Assembly: GCF_900215215.1 (NCBI RefSeq)
Contig: NZ_OBDR01000012.1
Coordinates: 1-50,707, forward strand
Length of the DNA stretch: 50,707 nucleotides
Direction of reading: 5' to 3'
DNA from: Methanohalophilus euhalobius
GTDB taxonomy: Archaea; Halobacteriota; Methanosarcinia; Methanosarcinales; Methanosarcinaceae
A model generated the notes under the pieces. It was not told the origin of the DNA. It did no database searches and was given only the letters and a program-made list of their open reading frames with translations. Positions 19,377 through 27,560 of this stretch are shown in pieces (positions within the stretch are counted from its first letter, which is position 1; the number at the start of each line of letters is the position of its first letter). Both the position numbers and the translations under genes were made by a program.

Positions 19377-20813
19377 TCATTTTTTCCAGAAAGCAAAAGT
19401 CAGCATTACCATCACTGTAAATACTTCCAATCTGCCAATCCACATATTCAAAACAAGCAATAATTTACCCATAAACGGCAACAGGTCATAATTTGCCATC
19501 GGTCCGAAAAGATTGAAAGCCGGCCCAATGTTACCCAGTGTTGCTATGGATGCACTCAATGAACTGAACACATCCATTCCCATCATCGAAAGCAGACCCG
19601 AGCTTACGAAAAAAATGATGAAATAAATTATAACAAAAGATACAATGGAATGCATTACATCATCAGGTACTGCTTTTCCATTGAAACGAATAATACGCAC
19701 AGCTTTAGGGTGAACAGCTTTGAAAAGCTCCCTGTTTGCATACCTTAAAAGAAGAAGGATACGCACAATCTTAATTCCGCCTCCGGTTGAGCCGGCACAT
19801 CCCCCAAAAAACATCACTATAAACAAAAGCATCCTGCCTGAATCTGGCCATTGGTTAAAGTCAGCACTTGCATAACCCGTAGATGTCAAAATAGATAGTA
19901 CCTGAAATACAGAATACCTGAAAGAATTACCCAGATCATAGATACGGTCCTTAAAAAGAAGAAGTGTAAGAATTGTGGTTGCAATTACAATAATCAATGT
20001 ATAAAATTTGAATTCGTCATCTTTTAAAAGACTGCCTTTATCCACATAGAACATTCTGTAATGCAGTGCAAAATTTGCACCTGCAAGGAATATAAAGAAG
20101 CATATTATACCTTCCACAACCGGATTATCAAAAGCAGCTATACCGGCTGCATAAGGTGAAAAACCCCCACATGCCATGGTAGTAAAAGTGTGAGTGACAG
20201 AGTCATACAGGTTTAGTCCGGCAAGGTAGAGTGCTACACATTCTACAACAGAAATAGCCACATATACCATCCAGAGAATTTTTGCAGTCTCTCTGATACG
20301 TGGGCGTAGTTTGTCCTCCTGCGGGCCAGGTACTTCAGCCCTGAACATCTGCCTTCCGGCAACACCCAATTTTGGAAGAATGGCTATAAACAGCATAATT
20401 ATACCCATTCCACCAAGCCACTGGGTCATAGACCTCCAGAATAAAAGACCTCTACTATGACTTTCAATATTCACCATCACCGTAGCTCCGGTAGTAGTAA
20501 AACCGGACATGGATTCAAAAAAAGCATTGATTGGAGTCATTCCTTCAAGAACAAAGGGTATTGCACCGAAAATTGCTGCTGCAAGCCATCCAAAAGCAAC
20601 AATCATAAAACTTTCTTTAAGTTCCCAGTCTTCTTTTGCAGGCTCTATCCTGAAAGCAAAAACCGTACCTGCTATCATTGTTATAGTAAAAGCTATAGCG
20701 AATGTCTGGGGGGATTCACCATAATACATACCTACAAAAAGAGGTATGAGCATCAATAATCCAAGAAGCCATAGTAAAGTTCCCAGAACGCCCATTACAA
20801 CTTTGAAATTCAT
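19377..20813 (-). CDS. trkH: Trk potassium uptake membrane subunit TrkH
   Basis: 478 residues with the four-repeat K+ channel-like fold. The first filter loop is SMSGFTTTGATVM; others are TTMACGGFSPYAAG, LTSTGYASADF and ATLGNIGPAFN, all with the conserved filter Gly. Works with TrkA, encoded 9 bp upstream, and takes up K+ as an osmolyte. It ends with a short basic tail and no cytoplasmic domain. Confidence 0.94.
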   Translation of the reverse strand: MNFKVVMGVLGTLLWLLGLLMLIPLFVGMYYGESPQTFAIAFTITMIAGTVFAFRIEPAKEDWELKESFMIVAFGWLAAAIFGAIPFVLEGMTPINAFFESMSGFTTTGATVMVNIESHSRGLLFWRSMTQWLGGMGIIMLFIAILPKLGVAGRQMFRAEVPGPQEDKLRPRIRETAKILWMVYVAISVVECVALYLAGLNLYDSVTHTFTTMACGGFSPYAAGIAAFDNPVVEGIICFFIFLAGANFALHYRMFYVDKGSLLKDDEFKFYTLIIVIATTILTLLLFKDRIYDLGNSFRYSVFQVLSILTSTGYASADFNQWPDSGRMLLFIVMFFGGCAGSTGGGIKIVRILLLLRYANRELFKAVHPKAVRIIRFNGKAVPDDVMHSIVSFVIIYFIIFFVSSGLLSMMGMDVFSSLSASIATLGNIGPAFNLFGPMANYDLLPFMGKLLLVLNMWIGRLEVFTVMVMLTFAFWKK

Positions 20814-20822
20814 GCAAGCACC

Positions 20823-22151
20823 TTATTTGAACAGTTTTTCTACATCTGGAAGTACAGAAGGTATAGAAAACACAAGAATATGATCTCCTTCTTTTACTTT
20901 ATAATTTCCACGGGGAACAATAGTTGAGTTGTCATTGATAACCATACTTGCAATTGAACCCTCCGGGAAGTTCACATTTTTGAGAAGTTTGTCGTTTATT
21001 TTTGATTTTTTAGAAACTGTGTACTCCACAATTTCAGCCTTATCTCCTTCAATGGTTGTCAGAGCCTCTATTCCTGTACCCATTGTGAGTTTGAGCACTT
21101 CATTAATCGTTGCTTCCCTGGGACTTACAGCACGATCTACCCCAACCATTTCAAATAAAGGTACATAATCAAAATGATCTGCTCTTACTATCACCTTCTT
21201 TGTACCCATTTGTTTGGCCAAAAGAGAGCAGAGCAAATTTTTTTCATCATTGTCTGTAACAGATATTACCACATCCATTTCCCCCACACCCTCCTCTTTG
21301 AGGAGACTAAGATCAGTACCATCACCCCAAAGTACAAGAGTTTTTTTGAGGGTATCAGCTACCATTTCAGATCGGTATCTATCTTTTTCTATTATCTTTA
21401 TTTTCATATCAGTCGTTTCAAGCAACTGAGCCAGATAAAGTCCAACGATTCCGCCACCAATAATCATAGCAGTATTTTTTTTGATCTTTCCAAAAAAGGA
21501 AGATATATCTTTCATTGCAGATTTTTCACCGATAATTACAACGTGATCTTCTGCACGGATAATGTCGTCACCATGGGGAATAATAATTTGCGAACCCCTG
21601 AAAAGGGCACTCACAATACAGCAGTCAAATAAGCCAATATCACGGATGTGTTTATCTACGAGATGACTGTCTTCTTTGACAACAAATTCCATCATTTTTA
21701 TTTTTCCATCGTCAAATGACTCCGAATCAATCGCAGAAGGTATAGAAAGAATATCAGCAATTTCAGATGCAAGCGCGAGTTCAGGGCATATCATTACATC
21801 GATACCAACCTGGGTACGTTTGGCTATTGGCCTGTCTATGTAATCAGGATTACTGACTCGTGCCATGGTTTTAAAGGTATTACTGGATTGCTTTATCAAT
21901 TTAGTTGCCATACAGGCGACAATATTTATCTCATCATCACCTGTTAAAGCCAGAAGAAGATCGGCATCGATCAAAACTTTTTCAAGAATTGTAGCGTTTG
22001 CACCATTTCCCTTGATTACCTGTACGTCAAGTTCATCCGCTCTCTGGCAGGCATCTTCATCTTCATCAATGACAACAATATCATTTTCCAGATACAATGA
22101 TTTTGCTATATGGTAGCCAACTTCCCCTGCACCTATAATGACAATTTTCAT
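20823..22151 (-). CDS. trkA: Trk potassium uptake regulatory subunit TrkA
   Basis: 442 residues with two RCK halves, each an NAD-binding Rossmann domain (MKIVIIGAGEVGYHIA at 1-16 and MIIGGGIVGLYLA near 235) followed by a TrkA-C domain. Cytosolic gating ring of the TrkH channel. First gene of the trkA-trkH pair. Confidence 0.95.
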   Translation of the reverse strand: MKIVIIGAGEVGYHIAKSLYLENDIVVIDEDEDACQRADELDVQVIKGNGANATILEKVLIDADLLLALTGDDEINIVACMATKLIKQSSNTFKTMARVSNPDYIDRPIAKRTQVGIDVMICPELALASEIADILSIPSAIDSESFDDGKIKMMEFVVKEDSHLVDKHIRDIGLFDCCIVSALFRGSQIIIPHGDDIIRAEDHVVIIGEKSAMKDISSFFGKIKKNTAMIIGGGIVGLYLAQLLETTDMKIKIIEKDRYRSEMVADTLKKTLVLWGDGTDLSLLKEEGVGEMDVVISVTDNDEKNLLCSLLAKQMGTKKVIVRADHFDYVPLFEMVGVDRAVSPREATINEVLKLTMGTGIEALTTIEGDKAEIVEYTVSKKSKINDKLLKNVNFPEGSIASMVINDNSTIVPRGNYKVKEGDHILVFSIPSVLPDVEKLFK

Positions 22152-22288
22152 CCATATTCCCCATAAAATTATACTATATAAAACAAATTCATAATCCTAC
22201 TATTAAGATCACTCATATTAATCTTTGTTAGTTTACCATCCTTCCTGTGTGTTAATATAGGGAAAATGAACAAAGCCACAGAAATATC

Positions 22289-22302
22289 ATTTAAAAAAAA
22301 GC
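22289..22302 (-). terminator. U-rich terminator of tRNA-Pro
   Basis: Just after the tRNA 3' end on the minus strand is GGCTTTTTTTTAAATG, an oligo-T tract of the kind that ends archaeal tRNA transcripts. Confidence 0.6.
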
Positions 22303-22309
22303 CGATGTA

Positions 22310-22387
22310 TGGTGGGACCGCGGAGATTTGAACTCCAGTCGCAAGACCCCCAGCCTTGCAGGATGGACCAGGCTACCCTACGGTCCC
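22310..22387 (-). tRNA. tRNA-Pro (anticodon GGG)
   Basis: Cloverleaf on the minus strand: acceptor GGGACCG/CGGTCCC, D arm with GGGTAGCCTGGTCC, anticodon stem CAAGG/TCTTG closing the 7-base loop CTGGGGG (anticodon GGG), T arm CTGGAGTTCAAATCTCCGC. The 3' CCA is encoded (22310-22312). No intron. Confidence 0.96.
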
Positions 22388-22421
22388 ACGGGGATTGGTT
22401 CTAATAGGAACTTTCCCTATA

Positions 22422-23150
22422 TCACTTTTTCTGCCGGGCTACCCATTCCTTATAGACCTTTGTGATCTGGGCACCTTCCAGGAAAACACATCCATGCAAC
22501 TGGGCATAGGTCCTGGCATCCTCTTTTGAAAGGGCTTTGCCGTTGGTATCATCGAGCATTTCACAGACTACCATAACAGGGGTTATACCGGCCATCTGTG
22601 CAAGAGCAACCGACAGCTCGGTCTGGCCCCGGCGGTTTTCCACAAGTCCTTCAGCTGCCCGTAGCAATGCAACATGACCCGGTGCACGGAAATCGTCTCC
22701 AAAAACAACGGCTTCCCCGTTTCTACCCTTTTCAGAAATCTCAGCCAGCTTGTTTATGGTCAGGGCCCGGTCATTATCCGGAATACCCGTACGGGTGTCC
22801 CTGTGATTGACCCAGATGGAAAAGGATGAACGACTATCATACGCCAGGTCACCGGCCTGCTCCACGATATTACCAATTGCAGGCCATCTGCCTGCCCCTT
22901 CTGCCAGCAAATCTGCCATGAAAGGCAAACCCAGCGTAGTACAGACCTCATCGGCCAGGGCAGTACAGATCAGACCACCACCATCGCGACGCATCCAGCG
23001 TACATCATCAGGAGTAATAGCCGAAGCCGCAATCACAAAATCCGTCTCTCCTTCCCGGCTGTCCGAATCAAATATAAATACCATTTCTCCCCGCTCAACC
23101 GCCTCAACGCCCTTTTTAACTTCGGGATCTGAAAATTTAAAATTGTCCAT
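22422..23150 (-). CDS. ribB: 3,4-dihydroxy-2-butanone 4-phosphate synthase
   Basis: About 242 residues. Converts ribulose 5-phosphate to the four-carbon precursor of riboflavin. Shows DSDSREGETDFV (acidic Mg2+ site, R-E-x-E), RRDGGGLIC, and FRAPGHVALLRA. The later motif, commonly GHTE, reads RRGQTELS here. Start set at ATG 23150, which has an ideal GGAGGT seven bases upstream; the frame extends slightly further without a better start. Sits directly after the riboflavin kinase gene, so the two form a flavin operon. Confidence 0.92.
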   Translation of the reverse strand: MDNFKFSDPEVKKGVEAVERGEMVFIFDSDSREGETDFVIAASAITPDDVRWMRRDGGGLICTALADEVCTTLGLPFMADLLAEGAGRWPAIGNIVEQAGDLAYDSRSSFSIWVNHRDTRTGIPDNDRALTINKLAEISEKGRNGEAVVFGDDFRAPGHVALLRAAEGLVENRRGQTELSVALAQMAGITPVMVVCEMLDDTNGKALSKEDARTYAQLHGCVFLEGAQITKVYKEWVARQKK

Positions 23151-23165
23151 AATAGATACCTCCAA

Positions 23166-23828
23166 TCAATAATCAACAGTAACCTCAACCTCATCTCCGT
23201 CCTTCAAATCAAGCTCATCACGCAATTTCACGGGAGAGATTATCTCCAGCAGATCAACCGGATAATGGGTCCTGTCGGGAACCACAACTGCTGCCTCAAA
23301 ACCCTCAACTTTCACACAGAAACAATGACATGCACCGAAAGTACGCTCCCCGCTTGTGAAACCGGAGATAGGAATCACAGCACTTTCTGCAAGTTTATCC
23401 CTGAACTTCAGGCTAAGGTCATCCAGATGCACATTGAGAGTTCCCGGGTAAGGGGCAAAACCGAGTTTGTCCCCGAACTGGCGCTGGTAGCCTTCCTGGC
23501 CAATATAGTAGTGACCCTCACCAAGCCCGCTTACAATATATCCCCGCAGCTGAATCGGGTTTTTCTCAACGGTTTCGGTGAATATATGCCTGTAATCCTC
23601 GTATTCTTTTTTTAGCAATTGCCGGCCAGCAGCTGAGAGCAGCACTTCCTGTCCGCCAGGCACAATACGCCTCTCAATATAGCCTTCATCTTCCAGGGAT
23701 TTGAGAATCCTGGCCGAAGTCTTGGAGCTGGTCGCCATGTATTCGGCAAACTCAGCTGAGGATAGTTTAACCGGATGATTCAGCCCGCCCAGGAGGCCCA
23801 GTTCTTTCAGTGCTGGAATTAGATGCAT
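23166..23828 (-). CDS. ribK: CTP-dependent riboflavin kinase / transcriptional regulator (RbkR type)
   Basis: 220 residues. Residues 1-90 form a winged helix-turn-helix (LSSAEFAEYMATSSKTSARI, then wing EGYIERRIVPGGQEVLL). Residues 95-220 form the archaeal CTP-dependent riboflavin kinase domain (GLGEGHYYIG, LGFAPYPGTLNVHLD, VVVPDRTHYP). The fusion is the known RbkR architecture, in which the kinase also represses riboflavin genes. Start ATG 23828 has GGAG upstream. Its position ahead of ribB and the inverted repeats upstream (separate entry) support autoregulation. Confidence 0.9.
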   Translation of the reverse strand: MHLIPALKELGLLGGLNHPVKLSSAEFAEYMATSSKTSARILKSLEDEGYIERRIVPGGQEVLLSAAGRQLLKKEYEDYRHIFTETVEKNPIQLRGYIVSGLGEGHYYIGQEGYQRQFGDKLGFAPYPGTLNVHLDDLSLKFRDKLAESAVIPISGFTSGERTFGACHCFCVKVEGFEAAVVVPDRTHYPVDLLEIISPVKLRDELDLKDGDEVEVTVDY

Positions 23829-23841
23829 GTGAAATACTCCA

Positions 23842-23863
23842 TCTCAAAATTGAGACGTATCTC
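23842..23863. promoter_or_regulatory. Candidate RbkR operator upstream of ribK-ribB
   Basis: Two overlapping inverted repeats: TCTCAA-AA-TTGAGA (23842-23855) and GAGA-CGTA-TCTC (23852-23863), followed by a further TCTCATATCT-like half. They start 14 bp upstream of the ribK start codon, inside its leader or promoter. The adjacent gene encodes a wHTH-riboflavin kinase, so autoregulation is likely (inference). Confidence 0.5.
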
Positions 23864-23988
23864 ATATCTGGCTTATCGTTAATAAATGTTCGCCTGGCAA
23901 CAGAGTAAATTATAACCATCGGGAAAACCATGAGAAGTTAGGGATATGCATCGCTAAAGCAAAAATCGTAGAACAGACAAAAGGAAAT

Positions 23989-24073
23989 ATGCCTTTAAAA
24001 ATATCCGGGTTGTGCTTTTCAGGGACATGACCTGGATGCTGCCTACTGTAAAAGTTGCGGAGGAAAGACTTGA
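23989..24073 (+). pseudogene. Small zinc-ribbon-like ORF, apparently frameshifted in an A-run
   Basis: Removing one A from the AAAAA run near 23997-24001 makes a continuous 27-codon frame from ATG 23989 to TGA 24071-24073. It would read MPLKYPGC, then AFQGHDLDAAYC, then KSCGGKT. The C..C-x2-C pattern looks like a mini zinc or metal-binding protein. As written, the ATG frame stops early. It lies immediately before the CopB-type ATPase gene, whose GAGGAGG ribosome site begins at its stop codon. It could be a real metal-binding peptide, a recent pseudogene, or a sequencing error. Confidence 0.4.
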
Positions 24074-24085
24074 GGAGGAATAAAA

Positions 24086-26062
24086 ATGGAACATGGAGAT
24101 AATAATGGACATTCGCATCATGCAATGATGCTTGAAGATTTCAGGAAACGCTTTTTCGTATCTGTAGTTCTTACATTACCGGTTTTATTCCTGTCACCTA
24201 TAATTCGACAGGGGTTGGAAAGTGCAGGAGTGAGCCTGCCGACAATTGAAGGTGCTTCTTATCTGCTCTTTGCCTTTTCCACACTGATCTTTTTCTACGG
24301 TGGCAAGCCCTTCCTTACCGGCCTGCTGGATGAACTCAGATCCCGCCAGCCCGGCATGATGACATTGATTGCCGTTGCCATAAGCGTGGCCTATATTTAC
24401 AGCAGCCTTGTGGTATTCGGTCTGGCAGGCAAATTCTTTTTCTGGGAACTGGCAACCCTTATCGACATCATGCTCCTGGGCCACTGGATCGAGATGAGAT
24501 CTGTGATGGGAGCCTCCATGGCTCTTGAGGAACTGGCAAAACTCATGCCTTCCCAGGCCCACCGTATAGGAGAAGATGGTGAGACCGAGGATGTAGCTCT
24601 TAAGGATTTACAAAACGGGGACAGGTTACTGGTCAAACCCGGGGAAAAACTTCCCGCAGACGGCAGGGTGGCAAAAGGGCAGTCCTCAGTCAATGAAGCA
24701 ATGCTGTCCGGGGAAACCACTCCTGTATCCAAAGAAAAAGATGATGAAGTGATTGGAGGTTCCATCAACGGGGAAGGGTCCCTGGAGATTATTATCGAAA
24801 AGACCGGTTCCGATTCTTTCCTTTCGCAGGTAATTGAGCTTGTAAAACAGGCCCAAGAAAGTCGCTCCCGTGCCCAGGACCTGGCCAACCGGGCCGCCAT
24901 GTGGCTGACTGTCATAGCCTTAAGTGCAGGTGCAATAACACTGTTTGCCTGGGTTAATCTGGCAGGCTATGATTTCGCCTTTTCCCTGGAAAGAGCGGTT
25001 ACAGTAATGGTAATCACATGTCCCCATGCCCTTGGCCTGGCAATTCCCCTTGTGATTGCAGTATCCTCTGCACTGGCCGCCAACAACGGCCTGCTGATCA
25101 AGGACAGGGCGGCTTTTGAGAAGGCATATGAGGTCGATGCAGTGGTTTTTGACAAGACGGGAACCCTGACTGAAGGAAAATTCGGGGTCACCGACATAAT
25201 TCCCTTTGAAAATGTATCAGAAGAAGAAATCCTGAAACTGGCTGCTTCAGTAGAAGCTGAATCAGAACATTCCATAGCCCGGGGTATTGTGGAATCAGCA
25301 GAGGAAAAATATCCCATTAAGGATTTCAACAGCATCCCCGGCAAAGGAGCGTATGCAACAGTTGAAGACAGGCAAATCACAGTTGCAAGTGGCTCCTATA
25401 TAGCTGACCAGGGGTTCGAACCTGACGCAGCTGAAACAGAGGGGTTAACAGCTCAGGGTAAGACGGTTGTTTTTGTGGTTGAGGAAGAAAAGCTAATAGG
25501 TGCCATAGCCCTCGCAGACATTATACGTCCTGAATCAAAACAGGCTATTGCAACCCTTAAAGAGCGGGGCATACGCTGCATGATGCTTACGGGAGATAAT
25601 GATAATGTAGCCCGCTGGGTAGCAGAAAGTATAGGTCTTGATGAGTATTTCGCTGAAGTGCTTCCACAGGAAAAAGAAGGGAAGATAAAGGAAATCCAGG
25701 GTCGCGGACTGCGTGTAGCAATGACTGGTGATGGTGTGAATGATGCGCCAGCCCTGGCACGTGCAGACCTGGGTGTGGCAATCGGGGCCGGAACTGATGT
25801 GGCAGTGGAGACGGCAGATATTGTGCTGGTACGCAGCAATCCCCTTGATATGATAACTGTCCTGGACCTCTCGGCAAAAACCTATGGGAAAATGAAGCAG
25901 AACCTGTTCTGGGCCACAGGTTACAATGCCATTGCCATCCCACTTGCAGCAGGGGTGCTGGCGGGACAGGGAATCCTGCTGTCTCCGGCTGTAGGAGCGG
26001 TACTTATGTCGCTGAGTACGGTTATAGTTGCAGTCAATGCAAAATTCCTCACCCTTGAATGA
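24086..26062 (+). CDS. Copper-transporting P1B-ATPase, CopB type
   Basis: 658 residues. The N-terminus is short and His-rich (MEHGDNNGHSHHAMM) in place of CxxC metal-binding domains. The transmembrane metal site is C312-P313-H314 (MVITCPHALGLAIP), the CPH motif of the P1B-3/CopB group, usually linked to Cu(II)/Cu(I) or Ag(I) export. Actuator loop ends SGETTPVSKEKDD; phosphorylation site D356 in FDKTGTLTEG; SEHSIARGIV carries the signature His; hinge MTGDGVNDAPALARADLG. Strong GAGGAGG ribosome site. It probably detoxifies copper; a small metal-binding ORF precedes it. Confidence 0.93.
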   Translation: MEHGDNNGHSHHAMMLEDFRKRFFVSVVLTLPVLFLSPIIRQGLESAGVSLPTIEGASYLLFAFSTLIFFYGGKPFLTGLLDELRSRQPGMMTLIAVAISVAYIYSSLVVFGLAGKFFFWELATLIDIMLLGHWIEMRSVMGASMALEELAKLMPSQAHRIGEDGETEDVALKDLQNGDRLLVKPGEKLPADGRVAKGQSSVNEAMLSGETTPVSKEKDDEVIGGSINGEGSLEIIIEKTGSDSFLSQVIELVKQAQESRSRAQDLANRAAMWLTVIALSAGAITLFAWVNLAGYDFAFSLERAVTVMVITCPHALGLAIPLVIAVSSALAANNGLLIKDRAAFEKAYEVDAVVFDKTGTLTEGKFGVTDIIPFENVSEEEILKLAASVEAESEHSIARGIVESAEEKYPIKDFNSIPGKGAYATVEDRQITVASGSYIADQGFEPDAAETEGLTAQGKTVVFVVEEEKLIGAIALADIIRPESKQAIATLKERGIRCMMLTGDNDNVARWVAESIGLDEYFAEVLPQEKEGKIKEIQGRGLRVAMTGDGVNDAPALARADLGVAIGAGTDVAVETADIVLVRSNPLDMITVLDLSAKTYGKMKQNLFWATGYNAIAIPLAAGVLAGQGILLSPAVGAVLMSLSTVIVAVNAKFLTLE

Positions 26063-26141
26063 GACAAAAAGCAATGTCGAAGACTATTTGTACTGCAAAC
26101 AGTATCTCCCTTGTACCCTTAATTAAAGAGCAGGTGTCATT

Positions 26142-27035
26142 ATGGAAATTAACGGAGTAGAAATCGAAGATACTTTTGCAGAAGCATTCCCGATAAAGAT
26201 CGGTAGAGTACTGATTACAGCTGTGAATGAAAAATGGGCAAGGGTAGCTGCACAGGAAGCTACAGGTTTTGGTACCTCTGTCATCATGTGTCCCGCAGAA
26301 GGCGGTATCGAAAGGGTTGCCAGTCCTGATGAAACCCCTGATGGAAGACCTGGTGTTTACATCCAGCTCTGCACCTTTGGCTACAAATCCCTGGAAGAAC
26401 AGCTCCTGGAAAGACTGGGCCAGTGTGTATTGACCGCTCCCACAACAGCAATGTTCAATGGTCTGCCGGATGCTGAAAAACAGTTTGACACAGGTTTCAA
26501 GCTCAAATTCTTCGCAGACGGTACCGAATCCGAAACCGAGGTCGATGGCAGGAAAGCCTACAAGATTCCAATGATGGAAGGCGACTTCATCACCGAACAC
26601 TCCATGGGTGGAGTAAAAGGTGTAGCAGGCGGCAATTTTTTTATATTAGGAGACTGCCAGATGAGCGCTCTCAATGCCGCAGAAGCAGCAGTTGAAGCCA
26701 TAGAAAAGGTCGAAGGTTCCATTACTCCATTCCCCGGCGGTATAGTGGCCAGTGGCTCCAAACCAGGTGCCAACAAGTACACTTTCCTCAAGGCAACAGC
26801 AAACGAAAAATTCTGCCCCTCCATCAGGGACCAGATCGAGGATACCCAGATCCCCGAAGATGTGGGAGCAGTTTACGAGATCGTTATCAACGGTATCAGT
26901 GAAGAAGCAATTTCCAGCGCAATGTCAGCCGGTATAAAGGCATCCGTAAAGGTGCCTGGTATCAAGAAGATCTCCGCAGGCAACTACGGCGGAAACCTTG
27001 GCCCCTACAAATTCAATCTCCATGACCTCGTATGA
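26142..27035 (+). CDS. ftr: Formylmethanofuran:tetrahydromethanopterin N-formyltransferase
   Basis: 297 residues, the usual Ftr length. Begins MEINGVEIEDTFAEAFPIK and contains MCPAEGGIERVASPDETPDGRPGV and FPGGIVASGSKPGANKYTFL, typical of methanogen Ftr. The cytosolic enzyme transfers the formyl group between methanofuran and H4MPT/H4SPT; in methylotrophic growth it runs in the oxidative direction to CO2. Start has AGGTG upstream. Monocistronic, ended by a T-rich stretch. Confidence 0.97.
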   Translation: MEINGVEIEDTFAEAFPIKIGRVLITAVNEKWARVAAQEATGFGTSVIMCPAEGGIERVASPDETPDGRPGVYIQLCTFGYKSLEEQLLERLGQCVLTAPTTAMFNGLPDAEKQFDTGFKLKFFADGTESETEVDGRKAYKIPMMEGDFITEHSMGGVKGVAGGNFFILGDCQMSALNAAEAAVEAIEKVEGSITPFPGGIVASGSKPGANKYTFLKATANEKFCPSIRDQIEDTQIPEDVGAVYEIVINGISEEAISSAMSAGIKASVKVPGIKKISAGNYGGNLGPYKFNLHDLV

Positions 27036-27060
27036 GCCGGGGTCCTCTTTTTTTCTTTTT
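27036..27060 (+). terminator. T-rich terminator after ftr
   Basis: CCGGGGTCCTCTTTTTTTCTTTTTT directly after the ftr stop can be split as a GC-rich CCGGGGTCC and two T-runs. Such T-rich tracts terminate transcription in Euryarchaeota. Confidence 0.55.
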
Positions 27061-27071
27061 TGGATCCGGTA

Positions 27072-27560
27072 ATGATGTTTGAAAATGAGCCTTCTGAGTG
27101 TATCGATTCACGTGCATTGAAATCCTGGTTTGTAAGCGGACTCTTGCTAGGTATTGTCGCCTTTTCGATTCCATTAGCATACATTTTTCTGATAAGTCCT
27201 GCATGGGATTTACCTCGAGAATGGGGCTGGATAGGTATAGCACTGGTTACAGTATACACATTATGGTCAGCAATAATTGCACCACAACTCAGGATACGTT
27301 TCTGGCGCTATGAAATAAGAGAAAATGAAGTAGATATCCAGAACGGTATTTTCATCATCAAAAGGACCCTTATCCCTATGGTCAGGATTCAGCATGTTGA
27401 TACTGAACACGGTCCTGTGATGAGATTCTTCGGGCTGGCAACATTAAGGATCTCCACAGCTGCTACAGACCATTATATTCCCGCTCTATCAAGGGAAAAA
27501 GCTGCAGAGCTCATGGGAGAAATAGCAGCTCTTGCAAAAGTAAGTGATGAAGATGTCTGA
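27072..27560 (+). CDS. Bacterial PH-domain (bPH2/DUF304) membrane protein, YdbS-like
   Basis: 162 residues. Two membrane helices (about 20-45 and 55-80) precede one bacterial PH-like domain (IRFWRYEIRENEVDIQNG, then PMVRIQHVDTEHGPVMRFFGLATLRI). Membrane-bound regulatory protein of unknown target. Start set at ATG 27072; the frame also contains TTG 27060 and ATG 27075. It overlaps the next gene by 8-17 bp, so the two are co-translated, as ydbS-ydbT are in bacteria. Confidence 0.82.
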   Translation: MMFENEPSECIDSRALKSWFVSGLLLGIVAFSIPLAYIFLISPAWDLPREWGWIGIALVTVYTLWSAIIAPQLRIRFWRYEIRENEVDIQNGIFIIKRTLIPMVRIQHVDTEHGPVMRFFGLATLRISTAATDHYIPALSREKAAELMGEIAALAKVSDEDV

